Origin: Candidatus Tanganyikabacteria bacterium
GTDB taxonomy: Bacteria > Cyanobacteriota > Sericytochromatia > S15B-MN24 > VGJW01
NCBI GenBank assembly: GCA_016867235.1
Contig: VGJY01000015.1
Location: 1-39,967, forward strand
DNA length: 39,967 bases
Direction: 5' to 3'
Position 1 is the first letter of the stretch. Each line of letters starts with the position of its first letter. The translations under genes were made by a program, and so were the position numbers. A model generated the notes under the pieces. That model was not told where the DNA came from. It saw only the letters and a list, made by a program, of their open reading frames with translations, and searched no databases. Of this stretch, positions 15,903 through 23,458 are shown in pieces.

Positions 15903-15919
15903 CCGATCATGGAGATCGG
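15903..15919. terminator. Hairpin between convergent kinase and MarR genes
   Basis: CCGATC-ATGGA-GATCGG, a perfect 6-bp stem with a 5-nt loop, lies in the 136-bp gap between two convergent genes. No T tract follows in either direction, so it is at best a weak bidirectional terminator. Nothing else is seen in the gap. Confidence 0.3.
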
Positions 15920-15956
15920 GAGAAGCAGGCAGGAGATCAGTCGACCGACGAACCTG

Positions 15957-16508
15957 TCAAACTGGCTGGATGATTTGTCCGTAAATTGCCAGGTGTGCTT
16001 GGTTGATGACACAACTCTCGAAGCATTCCGAACCGCAGCGCTCGCACGTGCGGCCGACCAGATCGTTGGACGTCATGAACGCGGCGGTCATGAAGCCCCG
16101 CAGGCCACGGATGAGCGCCTTGCGCTCGGCTTCTTCCATCCGGCCGAGCACGGCCCCCAGGCGGTCGGCCTGCGCGGACTTGACGCGATCGAGCAGGTCC
16201 TGGCCGGCCGCGGTGAGCGTCAGCAGGTGCTGCCGGCGATCCTCGGGATCCTCGCGGCGATCGACCAGGCCCTTGCCGACGAGCCGATCCACGGTCTTGG
16301 TCGCGGCCGGCGGCGTGATGGATAGGCCGAAAGACAGCTCCCCCACGAACGCCGGGACGTGCCGCTCGATGTAGCGCAAGGCCGCGACCTGCGTCGCGGT
16401 CACGTCGCCAGCCGCGGCCGCCTCCAGCACGCCCTCTACCAGGTACTCCTGCACCAGCGCGCCGAACCGCAGCGCCAGCTTGTCGGCGTCCCGCAGGAGG
16501 AGGTCCAT
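15957..16508 (-). CDS. MarR-family regulator with a C-terminal four-cysteine motif
   Basis: A 183-aa MarR-type winged-helix repressor. The DNA-binding part covers about 35-105: recognition segment SITPPAATKTVDRLVGKGLV followed by the wing DRREDPEDRRQHLLTLT. Unusually, the C-terminus has Cys155, Cys158, Cys162 and Cys166 (CxxCxxxCxxxC, RTCERCGSECFESC), then a hydrophobic end. Such a cluster could hold an Fe-S cluster or zinc. The ATG overlaps the stop of mrp by one base (TAATG), so the regulator is translationally coupled to an Fe-S cluster carrier. I infer a metal- or cluster-sensing autorepressor of this operon; SufR and IscR are precedents for the logic, not homologues. The start is fixed by the coupling and by MDLLLRDADKL. 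Confidence 0.82.
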   Translation of the reverse strand: MDLLLRDADKLALRFGALVQEYLVEGVLEAAAAGDVTATQVAALRYIERHVPAFVGELSFGLSITPPAATKTVDRLVGKGLVDRREDPEDRRQHLLTLTAAGQDLLDRVKSAQADRLGAVLGRMEEAERKALIRGLRGFMTAAFMTSNDLVGRTCERCGSECFESCVINQAHLAIYGQIIQPV

Positions 16509-17593
16509 TATATTACCGGGAAGCCGACGACCAGCGGCTGCTCGACGCGGAAGTACTCGACCGACAGCCGGCCCGCCATCTTGCGTGCTATCTCGTGGAA
16601 ACTCCTGGCCAGCGCGCTGTCCGGCTCCGCCAGGACGATGGGCTTGCCCTCGTCGCCACCCTTGCGGATGCGCGGGTCGAGCGGCAGGCGCCCGAGAAAC
16701 GGCACGCCCTCCTTGTCGGCGAGCGCCTCGCCGCCGCCCCCGTCGAAGATCTCCGTCGTCTCGTGGCAGTGCGGGCACTCGAAGGCGGCCATGTTCTCGA
16801 TGATGCCCAGGATGGGCACGTTGGTCCTGTCGCCCTGGAACATGCGGAGCGTCTTGGTGCCGATCTGGGTGGCCACCCGCTCTGGCGTGATGACGATGGC
16901 CGCGCCGGAGAGCGGGATGGTCTGGACCAGCGTGAGCGGGATGTCGCCGGTGCCCGGCGGCAGATCGATGAGGAGGTAGTCGAGTTCGCCCCAGGCCACC
17001 TGGCGCAGGAACTGCGTGAGCACGTTGCCCAGCATCGGGCCGCGCCAGATCACGGGATCCTCCGACCGCGGGAGCATGAAGCCGATGCTCATCACCTTGA
17101 TGCCGTGCGCCTCGACCGGGTGGATGGTCTGGCCCTCGCCCGTCGGTCGCTCGTTTTCGACGCCCAGCATCAGCGGGATGCTCGGCCCGTAGATGTCGGC
17201 GTCGAGCAGGCCGACGCGGGCCCCCTCGGCCGCGAGGGCCAGCGCGAGGTTGGCCGCCACGGTCGACTTGCCGACGCCGCCCTTCCCGGAGCCGATGGCC
17301 ACGGTGTTGCGGATGCCCGGCAGCGACGACGCGCTCACCGGATTACGCACCTGCGCGGAGAAGGAGATGGCCACGTCCCCGACGCCGGGCACCGCCCGGA
17401 CCGCTTGCTCGGCCTCGGACTGGATCTGCGCCTTCAGCGGGCAGGCGGGGGTCGTCAACTCGACGGTGAACTCCACTCGCGCGCCGTCCACGCGGACGTC
17501 CTTGACCATTCCGAGCGTGACCAGATCCTTGTGTATCTCGGGATCGTTGACCTTGCGCAGGGCATCCAGAACCTGCTCGACTGTGACTGCCAT
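16508..17593 (-). CDS. mrp: Mrp/NBP35 family iron-sulfur cluster carrier ATPase (ApbC)
   Basis: A 361-aa P-loop ATPase that carries Fe-S clusters to target proteins. Residues 1-80 are a MIP18 (DUF59) domain (VLDALRKVNDPEIHKDLVTL, with Cys51 in TTPACPLK). The deviant Walker A GSGKGGVGKS is at 101-110, followed by LLDADIYGPSIP and LIDLPPGTGD. The cluster-bridging CxxC is Cys273/Cys276 (FECPHCHE). Length and domain order are standard. The downstream MarR gene is coupled through TAATG, and a DUF971 gene is divergent 41 nt away. In plant HCF101 the MIP18, Mrp and DUF971 parts are one polypeptide, so this locus holds the same parts split in two genes. A GAGG ribosome-binding site precedes ATG 17593. 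Confidence 0.95.
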   Translation of the reverse strand: MAVTVEQVLDALRKVNDPEIHKDLVTLGMVKDVRVDGARVEFTVELTTPACPLKAQIQSEAEQAVRAVPGVGDVAISFSAQVRNPVSASSLPGIRNTVAIGSGKGGVGKSTVAANLALALAAEGARVGLLDADIYGPSIPLMLGVENERPTGEGQTIHPVEAHGIKVMSIGFMLPRSEDPVIWRGPMLGNVLTQFLRQVAWGELDYLLIDLPPGTGDIPLTLVQTIPLSGAAIVITPERVATQIGTKTLRMFQGDRTNVPILGIIENMAAFECPHCHETTEIFDGGGGEALADKEGVPFLGRLPLDPRIRKGGDEGKPIVLAEPDSALARSFHEIARKMAGRLSVEYFRVEQPLVVGFPVI

Positions 17594-17634
17594 TGCCTCG
17601 ACCTCTATAGTTAAATGGGTTAAATAATTCTAGC
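17594..17634. promoter_or_regulatory. AT-rich divergent promoter of mrp-marR and DUF971
   Basis: This 41-bp gap is one of the most AT-rich spots in the window. It contains TATAGT (17606-17611 on the plus strand) and two TTAAAT repeats 9 bp apart (17611-17616 and 17620-17625). On the minus strand a GAGG ribosome-binding site precedes mrp; on the plus strand none is visible before ATG 17635. The repeated TTAAAT could be -10 elements or a binding site for the MarR regulator. That last point is inference. Confidence 0.45.
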
Positions 17635-17934
17635 ATGAACCAAGAGAGCATCACGCCGGCGGCCATCGAACGCGCGGGGGTCGCCGACGTGCGGATCCGC
17701 TGGCGGGACGGCCACGAGAGCCTCTACCCCGCACGCGCCCTGCGCCTGCGGTGCCCGTGCGCATCGTGCGTGGAGGAAATGACCGGCCGGCCCCTGCTCG
17801 ATCCGGCCACCGTCCCGGAAGACGTGCATCCCGAGGCCATCGGCCTGGTCGGCCGCTACGCCATCAGTATCAGGTGGAGCGACGGCCATTCCACGGGGAT
17901 CTATACGTTCAAGCTGCTGCGGGACCTGGGCTAG
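17635..17934 (+). CDS. DUF971 (gamma-butyrobetaine hydroxylase-like N-terminal domain) protein
   Basis: A 99-aa stand-alone DUF971 protein. The family pattern is clear: VRIRWRDGHESLYPARALRL, then RCPCASCVEEMTGRPLLDP with Cys40, Cys42 and Cys45, and the end YAISIRWSDGHSTGIYTFKL. The cysteines probably bind metal. DUF971 occurs fused to Mrp in plant HCF101 and to oxygenases elsewhere, and is linked to Fe-S protein maturation. Here it is divergent from mrp over a shared 41-bp promoter region. The TAG stop lies in a CTAG palindrome that also provides the stop of the convergent gene (4-nt overlap). Confidence 0.9.
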   Translation: MNQESITPAAIERAGVADVRIRWRDGHESLYPARALRLRCPCASCVEEMTGRPLLDPATVPEDVHPEAIGLVGRYAISIRWSDGHSTGIYTFKLLRDLG

Positions 17935-19418
17935 GCTTTCATCTCCTCGACCTTGGCATCCGCGCCGATGGTGCGAAAGCGCTCGGCGAGGGATTCGGCC
18001 TCGGCCTGCGGCAGGTTGCGCTTGGCCACCGCCGGCACCTTCTGGAGCACCACCCGCACCTTCTCGACCGGGATGTTGAACAGGGCGGCCATCTGCTTGG
18101 CGACCGCTTCGCGTTCGGACTCGGTACGCCCGGCGCTGTTCAGGACCACCTGGTAGCGCTGGGCGGGAGCGGCCTGGTGCGCCTCTGCCAGTGCCTCGGC
18201 GGGCGACGTGACGGGCGCGGGCGGCGGAGGAGGAGGAGCCTCGCCCTTCTTGACCGCCTTGCCGCGGCAATCCTTGGTGGTGCAGCCGAAATTGGCTTTC
18301 CAGCAGCCTTCGTGGTGCTCGGCCGCGCAGACCGAGCAGACCACCGTGGGATCCTTGAGCGAAAACTTGCAGTAAGGGCACGGCCTGGCTTCCGACACGT
18401 CGCGCATCACCGTGGTCAAGGTCAGCGCGGGATCGGGCGCATCGCCCATCGAGGCCCGCTTCGCCGCCTCGATGGCATCCTGCGAGACCTCCTGCAGGCC
18501 GCCGCGGAGGCCGCTCATCGTGGCGGTCGGGAGGCGGCCGGAGACGGTGGGCGGCCGCTTGGGGACGGAACCCCGGGCTTGACCCGGGAGTGACCCGCCT
18601 GACACCAGGGCGCCGGTCGGCGGCCCGGCGGCATCGGCCCCGTCCCCGGCGTCCTCGCCGCGGCGGGCCGCCCGGTCTCGCTGGGCCTTGCGGATGGCGC
18701 CGTCCAGGATGTCCTTGAGGTGCTTGGCGTACTGCGGGTTTCCACCTTGGGCCCAGAACACCAGGGGCCTGGACTCGCCCGTATCCGCCGTGTAGTCGAT
18801 GACCAGGAAGCGCTGGTTCTTGCGGATGAACTGCTGGAGCTTGCCCAGGGCCGGGTTCTTGGAAGTCTTCGCCTCGGGCAGGTTGACGTCGGCCACCTTG
18901 CGCATCCGGACCTGCACGTGGGATTCCAGCGAAACCTTGGCGATGCGCGACATCGGCATGCGAATTCGGTTGCGAAGGTTCTTGAACACGACGGCGCGCT
19001 CGTAGACCTGGAGGCTGCCCCACTCGGGCTTGTCCACCTTGAGCGTGGGGTGGCCGCCGTAGTAGTTGAGCGAGAATTCGTCGAGGAGGCTGTTGGGCAG
19101 GGCGCCTCCCTTGTCCTTGGGATCGGTCTGCTCGACGATCTCGATCTGGCTAGCCATGTCGTAGATCTTGAGCGAGATCTTCTTCTCGACCTCGTCGTAG
19201 ATCTTCCGGAGCATCGTCGACGCGCCCGCGGCGATCAGCCCCACCACAAGGCCCGTGACGCCCAGTTCACCCCCGGAGAGCGAGAAGCCCGCATAGCCGA
19301 AGCCGACAGCGCCCGCGCCCATCAGGTACCGGGAGTACGGCCACTTCCTCGCGCGCAGCAGGAAGCGCTTCTTGTCTTCCTGGACGGTCTGCTTGAGCTT
19401 GTCCTTGCGGGGGGCCAT
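17931..19418 (-). CDS. Membrane protein with PH-like, prokaryotic RING-finger and L7/L12-like domains
   Basis: 495 aa. A basic N-terminus is followed by two hydrophobic segments (about 31-48 and 52-70). Residues ~110-245 look like a PH/GRAM-type beta domain (GSLQVYERAVVFKN, RIRMPMSRIAKVSLE, RFLVIDYTADTGESRPLVFW). After a linker comes a RING-like zinc module: Cys347, Cys350, Cys361, Cys364, His368/His369, Cys372, Cys379, Cys384 (CPYC, VVCSVC, EHHEGCW, FGC, KDC), the prokaryotic RING family pattern. A proline stretch (395-401) leads to residues 420-495, which resemble the ribosomal L7/L12 C-terminal domain, of ClpS-like fold (YQVVLNSAG; AEAESLAERFRTIGADAKVE). I infer a membrane-tethered adaptor or scaffold; enzymatic activity is unproven. 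It ends the glycan operon, 26 nt after the mutase gene. Confidence 0.8.
   Translation of the reverse strand: MAPRKDKLKQTVQEDKKRFLLRARKWPYSRYLMGAGAVGFGYAGFSLSGGELGVTGLVVGLIAAGASTMLRKIYDEVEKKISLKIYDMASQIEIVEQTDPKDKGGALPNSLLDEFSLNYYGGHPTLKVDKPEWGSLQVYERAVVFKNLRNRIRMPMSRIAKVSLESHVQVRMRKVADVNLPEAKTSKNPALGKLQQFIRKNQRFLVIDYTADTGESRPLVFWAQGGNPQYAKHLKDILDGAIRKAQRDRAARRGEDAGDGADAAGPPTGALVSGGSLPGQARGSVPKRPPTVSGRLPTATMSGLRGGLQEVSQDAIEAAKRASMGDAPDPALTLTTVMRDVSEARPCPYCKFSLKDPTVVCSVCAAEHHEGCWKANFGCTTKDCRGKAVKKGEAPPPPPPAPVTSPAEALAEAHQAAPAQRYQVVLNSAGRTESEREAVAKQMAALFNIPVEKVRVVLQKVPAVAKRNLPQAEAESLAERFRTIGADAKVEEMKA
18566..18596. repeat. REP-like palindrome inside a coding sequence
   Basis: CCCGGG-CTTGA-CCCGGG (18572-18588), flanked on the minus strand by GTCACTCCCGGG and GGGGTTCCG, has the form of widespread REP repeats of the GTCA-CCCGGG type. 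It sits in frame inside the linker of the RING protein and encodes GSLPGQARGSVP (about residues 275-286). Confidence 0.5.
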
Positions 19419-19427
19419 CGCCGGTCA

Positions 19428-19433
19428 ATTATA
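19428..19433 (-). promoter_or_regulatory. Consensus -10 box directly before the RING-protein gene
   Basis: A perfect TATAAT on the minus strand, nine bases before ATG 19418. No ribosome-binding site is visible. This predicts an internal promoter giving a leaderless or 1-3 nt leader message, independent of the upstream mutase operon. The -35 region lies in the end of that gene and is poor. Confidence 0.5.
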
Positions 19434-19444
19434 CCCGTGACAGC

Positions 19445-20869
19445 CTAGTGGCCCGCGGGCTGGGCGGAAACGTCGGCAACGAAGCCGTTGGCAGCCTTAT
19501 GCAACGCCTCCAGGCCCGCGTCGTCGGGCGCCTCCAGGTAGATGCGGATGATGGGCTCGGTCCCCGACGGCCGCGCGAGCAGCCAGCAGTCTCCTTCCAG
19601 GATGAGCTTCACGCCGTCGTCGGTGCGGGTATCCACCACCTTCCGGCCCGCGACCTCTCCGGGCGTCCGGCGGCGGAAGAAGTCCATGACCGCCTCCTTT
19701 GCCGCGGGCGAAAGATGCAGGTCGAGGCGCCGGCTCCGGGGCTCGAAACCTACCTCGGCCACCAGGTCGGCCCAGATGGCCGACAGGGGCTTGCCTTCCC
19801 GGGCGATCATCTCGGCGACCAGCAGATCGGCAAGCACGCCGTCCTTCTCGGGAACATGGCCCAGGACCGACAGCCCGCCGGACTCCTCGCCGCCTATCAG
19901 CACCGGTTCGGCCCGCATGACCGCGCCGACCCACTTGAAGCCCACCGGCGTCTCGCGCAGCGGCAGGCCGTAGCGGGCGGCGAGCCGATCGAGCAGGTGC
20001 GAGGTGGCCACCGTGCGCACGATGGCGCCGCTCATGCCGCGATTGCGGTGGAGGTGCCGGGCAAGCAAGGCGATGACCTGGTTCGGCACGTAGTAGCGGC
20101 CATCCTCGCCCACCACGCCGAAGCGGTCGGCATCTCCGTCGTTGGCGACCCCCAGCGCCATGCCCCCGCCGGTGACGGCGGCGGTGAGATCGGCCAGGAA
20201 GCGCGGCGCCGGTTCGGGCATGGCACCGCCGAAATAGGGATCCACGGACGCCCGCAAGGTCGCGACCGTGCAACCCGCCTGCCGCAGCAACTCGTCGGTG
20301 TATCCGCGGCCGGTGGCGTGCATGGCGTCGTAGGCCACCCGCAGCGCGGCTCCCCGCATGCGCTCGATATCCAGGTACCGGGCGATCGCCTCCCGGTACC
20401 GCGGGCCCGGATCGAAAGCGTCGCCATCCTCGGCTCCCCGGGTCAGCCCGGCTCCGTCGATCGTGCCGATCTCCGCGACGATGCGGTCGGTGATTTCCTT
20501 GGTCGCTGGCCCCGCGTAGTCGGGGATGTACTTGATGCCGCAGTACTGGGGCGGGTTATGGCTCGCCGTGATCATGACCGCGCCGCCGCTGGGCCGATCC
20601 TGCGCGGCATGCGCGATCACCGGCGTGGGAGCGTCCCTGTCGGCCAGCAGCGTAGGCAGGCCCTCGCCCCGCAGCACGGCGACCGCCGTGCGGGCAAAAT
20701 CGCGCGCCAGGAAGCGCGTGTCGTGCGCGACGATCACGGGGCGATCCGTGCCGTAGGTGGCCGCGACGTACCGGCCGATGGCGGCGCTGACGATGCGCAC
20801 GTTGTCGAACGTGAACCCCTCCGCGATGAGATCCCGCCAGCCGTCTGTGCCAAAGGTGATAGCTGCCAT
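19445..20869 (-). CDS. Phosphoglucomutase/phosphomannomutase family protein, active site intact
   Basis: A 474-aa alpha-D-phosphohexomutase interconverting sugar 1- and 6-phosphates. All four family loops are present: phosphoserine Ser103 in TASHNPPQYCG, metal site NDGDADRFG, sugar-binding GGEESGG and phosphate-binding RPSGTEPIIRIY. The start FGTDGWRDLI is standard. GGAGG lies 6 nt before ATG 20869, in the 12-nt gap after the nucleotidyltransferase/mutase-like fusion gene. Since that fusion has lost the mutase motifs, this enzyme probably supplies the hexose-1-phosphate. Glucose- versus mannose-phosphate preference cannot be told from sequence. Confidence 0.93.
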   Translation of the reverse strand: MAAITFGTDGWRDLIAEGFTFDNVRIVSAAIGRYVAATYGTDRPVIVAHDTRFLARDFARTAVAVLRGEGLPTLLADRDAPTPVIAHAAQDRPSGGAVMITASHNPPQYCGIKYIPDYAGPATKEITDRIVAEIGTIDGAGLTRGAEDGDAFDPGPRYREAIARYLDIERMRGAALRVAYDAMHATGRGYTDELLRQAGCTVATLRASVDPYFGGAMPEPAPRFLADLTAAVTGGGMALGVANDGDADRFGVVGEDGRYYVPNQVIALLARHLHRNRGMSGAIVRTVATSHLLDRLAARYGLPLRETPVGFKWVGAVMRAEPVLIGGEESGGLSVLGHVPEKDGVLADLLVAEMIAREGKPLSAIWADLVAEVGFEPRSRRLDLHLSPAAKEAVMDFFRRRTPGEVAGRKVVDTRTDDGVKLILEGDCWLLARPSGTEPIIRIYLEAPDDAGLEALHKAANGFVADVSAQPAGH

Positions 20870-20881
20870 CCGGTCCTCCGC

Positions 20882-23401
20882 CTAGCCTACCCGCGTCAAC
20901 GCGCCGGTCTCGCGCCCGGCCGCGAGCGCTTCGATGATACCGCGGTACTCCTGGAGCAGTTCTTCGGTCTCGATGATCGAGGTGCCGTCGGCGAACAGGT
21001 GGACGGTCGGTTCGACCGGATCGGGCAATGCCAGGACCCAGGCGTCTCCCGAGTAGATCTTGATGCCGTCCAGCAGATCCACCTTGCGGTCCCGGGTCTG
21101 CTCCACCAGCACGCGCATCACGGTGCCCTTCTGCTCCCACGGGCAAGGGATCTTCTCGTGGAAGTGGTAGAACTCGGGGATCTCCGAGCTGACATCGTCG
21201 AGGGACTTGCCGGTGATGCAAAGGGCCTCGGTGATCTTGGCGACCGCGATCATCGCGTCGAAGCCGGGGTGCAGGGCCGGCAGGATGAAGCGGCCTTCGG
21301 TACCCGCGAACACCACCTGGCGGTCCTTGGCGATCTCCATCAGCGCCCGGGCGTTGGCCTTGGTGCGGATGATCCGGCCCTCGTGCCGGGCGGCGATGCG
21401 CTCGAGCGCCGAGGATGCCGTCACCGGCACGCCGATGCTGCTGCCCGGCCTGGCCGCGAACGTGAGGTGCGCCACCGTCGCCAGCAACCGCTCGTCGAAG
21501 ATGATGCGGCCCTTGTTGTCCACGAGCGTGAGCCGCTCGCCATGCGCGTCGATCTGCACGCCGAACTCGGCCTTGAGCGCCGTGACGACGTGCGCGAGCT
21601 GGTTGCGCATCTCGCGCTTCTCTTCGGCGGTGGGGTAGCGCGGGAGCAGGTGGGCGTTGAGCACGACCGTGTCGGCTCCCAGCGAACCCAGCAAGGTCGG
21701 CAGGATGACGTTGACGAAGCTGCCGGCGTAGTCGATGACTATCTTGGGCTTGCGGGCCGCGATGACGTCCGAATCGAAGACCTTGAAGAACCCGCCCTTG
21801 TAGTGCTCGACCACGCGGCTCGGGAACTGGATGTCCCCGATGTCGCCCATTCGCACCCGCCGGAAATCCTCCTTGAAGAAGTTGGCCTCGATCTTCTTCT
21901 CGAGCGCCTTGGCGATGTTGAGGCCGTCCGAGTCGAGGAACTCGATCTGCATTTCGTCGGCCAAGTCGGGATGGATGCGCACGTGCAGGCCGCCGCGCAC
22001 GCTTAGCGTCGGGATCTGGTAGCGCGAGATCGGGATCGAGATGTTTTCCAGGTTGTGCACCGAGACGCCTACGCTCATCAGGCCCGAGATCAGCGCGCGA
22101 TTGATCATGCGGGCGGCCGGCGAGCCGTCGCGCGAGACCGTCACGTGGCTACCAGGCGGCAGCGAGGCGCCGTAGGCCGCGCCCAGGCGCACGGCGAATT
22201 CGGGCGAAACCTCGACGTTGACCAGGCCCTTGACGCCGCTGGTGCCGAAGAGCGTGCGCTGGGCAGCCGAGCCCCAGATCAGGCTGCTGGCGACCATCGC
22301 GCCCGTCTCGATGGTCTTGTTGGGCCAGACCTTCACGTTGGGCTTGATGATCGCCTTCTCGCCGACCACGCAGTCGTTGGCCACGATGGCGCCTTCGAGG
22401 ACCTCGCTGCCGCGCTTGACGCTGGTGTTCTTGGCCAGCACGCAGCCGCGCAACGCCACTTCCTCGCCGATGTAGACGTTGTTCCAGGTGACGGGCCGCT
22501 TCAAGGTGGAGTTGGCGCCGACCTGCACGTTGTCGCCGATGACCGATCCGGCCGAGACCACGGCGCCCGCCCCGATCTGGCAGTTGTTGCCGATGACGCT
22601 GGGCGCTTGCACGGTCGCCGTCGGGTGAATCTCCGTGCCCTCGCCGATCCAGATCCCCGGTTCGCGCTGGGGGTAGGGGATCTCGAGGCGGACCTTCCCC
22701 TCGAGGATGTCGTAATGAGCCTGCCGGTAGGACTGCAGGTTGCCGACATCCTCCCAGTAGCCGTCGGTGATGAAGCCGTACATCGGCTCGCCCTCGCGCA
22801 GCAGGGCGGGGAAGAGGTCCTTCGAGAAATCCAGTTCCTTCTCGGGCTCCAGGTACTCGAGGACTCGCGGTTCGAGGATGTACGTCCCCGTGTTGATCGT
22901 GTCCGAGAAGACCTCCGAGCTGGACGGCTTCTCGAGGAACCGCCGGATACGGCCCTGCTCGTCGATGATGACGACCCCGAACTCCAGCGGGTTGTCCACG
23001 CGCTTGAGCACCAGGGTGGCCACCGAGCCCTTGGCCTTGTGGTAGGCGATGGCCGCGCTGAGGTCCATGTCGGTCAGGGAGTCGCCCGAGATGACGATGA
23101 ACGTGTCGGTCAGCTGATCGGCCACCGCCTTGACCGATCCGGCGGTGCCCAGCGGCATCTTCTCCTCGACGGCGTAGTCTATTTTCACGCCGAAATCGGA
23201 GCCGTCGCCGAAGTAATTCTGGATGACGTGCGGCAGATAGTAGAGCGTCATCGTGATCTCGTCGAAACCGTGGTTTCGCAAGAGGTTGACGATATGCTCG
23301 GCCATCGGCCGGCTCAGCATCGGCGTCATGGGCTTGGGGAGATCGCACGTCAGGGGCCGCAGCCGGGTCCCCGACCCGCCGGCCATGAGAACTGCCTTCA
23401 T
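20882..23401 (-). CDS. Sugar nucleotidyltransferase / left-handed beta-helix / degenerate phosphomutase fusion
   Basis: An 839-aa protein. Residues 1-~235 are a nucleotidyltransferase (MKAVLMAGGSGTRLRPLTCD, with the lysine of LPKP, and ISGDSLTDMD). Residues ~250-370 are hexapeptide repeats of a left-handed beta-helix. From ~380 (LFGTSGVKGLVNVEVSPEF) the protein follows the phosphomannomutase fold, but the catalytic loop TASHNP reads VRIHPD (474-479), the metal site DGDADR reads DAHGER, and GEESGG reads GTEGRF. The mutase part is therefore expected to be inactive, perhaps regulatory. Such fusions are known in cyanobacteria and some other phyla as putative mannose-1-phosphate guanylyltransferases. 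It probably makes an NDP-hexose for the upstream glycosyltransferase. Gap to that gene is 57 nt. Confidence 0.9.
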   Translation of the reverse strand: MKAVLMAGGSGTRLRPLTCDLPKPMTPMLSRPMAEHIVNLLRNHGFDEITMTLYYLPHVIQNYFGDGSDFGVKIDYAVEEKMPLGTAGSVKAVADQLTDTFIVISGDSLTDMDLSAAIAYHKAKGSVATLVLKRVDNPLEFGVVIIDEQGRIRRFLEKPSSSEVFSDTINTGTYILEPRVLEYLEPEKELDFSKDLFPALLREGEPMYGFITDGYWEDVGNLQSYRQAHYDILEGKVRLEIPYPQREPGIWIGEGTEIHPTATVQAPSVIGNNCQIGAGAVVSAGSVIGDNVQVGANSTLKRPVTWNNVYIGEEVALRGCVLAKNTSVKRGSEVLEGAIVANDCVVGEKAIIKPNVKVWPNKTIETGAMVASSLIWGSAAQRTLFGTSGVKGLVNVEVSPEFAVRLGAAYGASLPPGSHVTVSRDGSPAARMINRALISGLMSVGVSVHNLENISIPISRYQIPTLSVRGGLHVRIHPDLADEMQIEFLDSDGLNIAKALEKKIEANFFKEDFRRVRMGDIGDIQFPSRVVEHYKGGFFKVFDSDVIAARKPKIVIDYAGSFVNVILPTLLGSLGADTVVLNAHLLPRYPTAEEKREMRNQLAHVVTALKAEFGVQIDAHGERLTLVDNKGRIIFDERLLATVAHLTFAARPGSSIGVPVTASSALERIAARHEGRIIRTKANARALMEIAKDRQVVFAGTEGRFILPALHPGFDAMIAVAKITEALCITGKSLDDVSSEIPEFYHFHEKIPCPWEQKGTVMRVLVEQTRDRKVDLLDGIKIYSGDAWVLALPDPVEPTVHLFADGTSIIETEELLQEYRGIIEALAAGRETGALTRVG

Positions 23402-23458
23402 CTTCGTAGGCTCCTGGATGATCGCCCTCCGACCTCGAAGGGCATGGGATCGGACTGA

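Noticed and set aside
19448-23458. Long plus-strand frames across the mutase and nucleotidyltransferase genes
   Set aside because: The minus-strand frames have complete family motifs; the plus frames have none.
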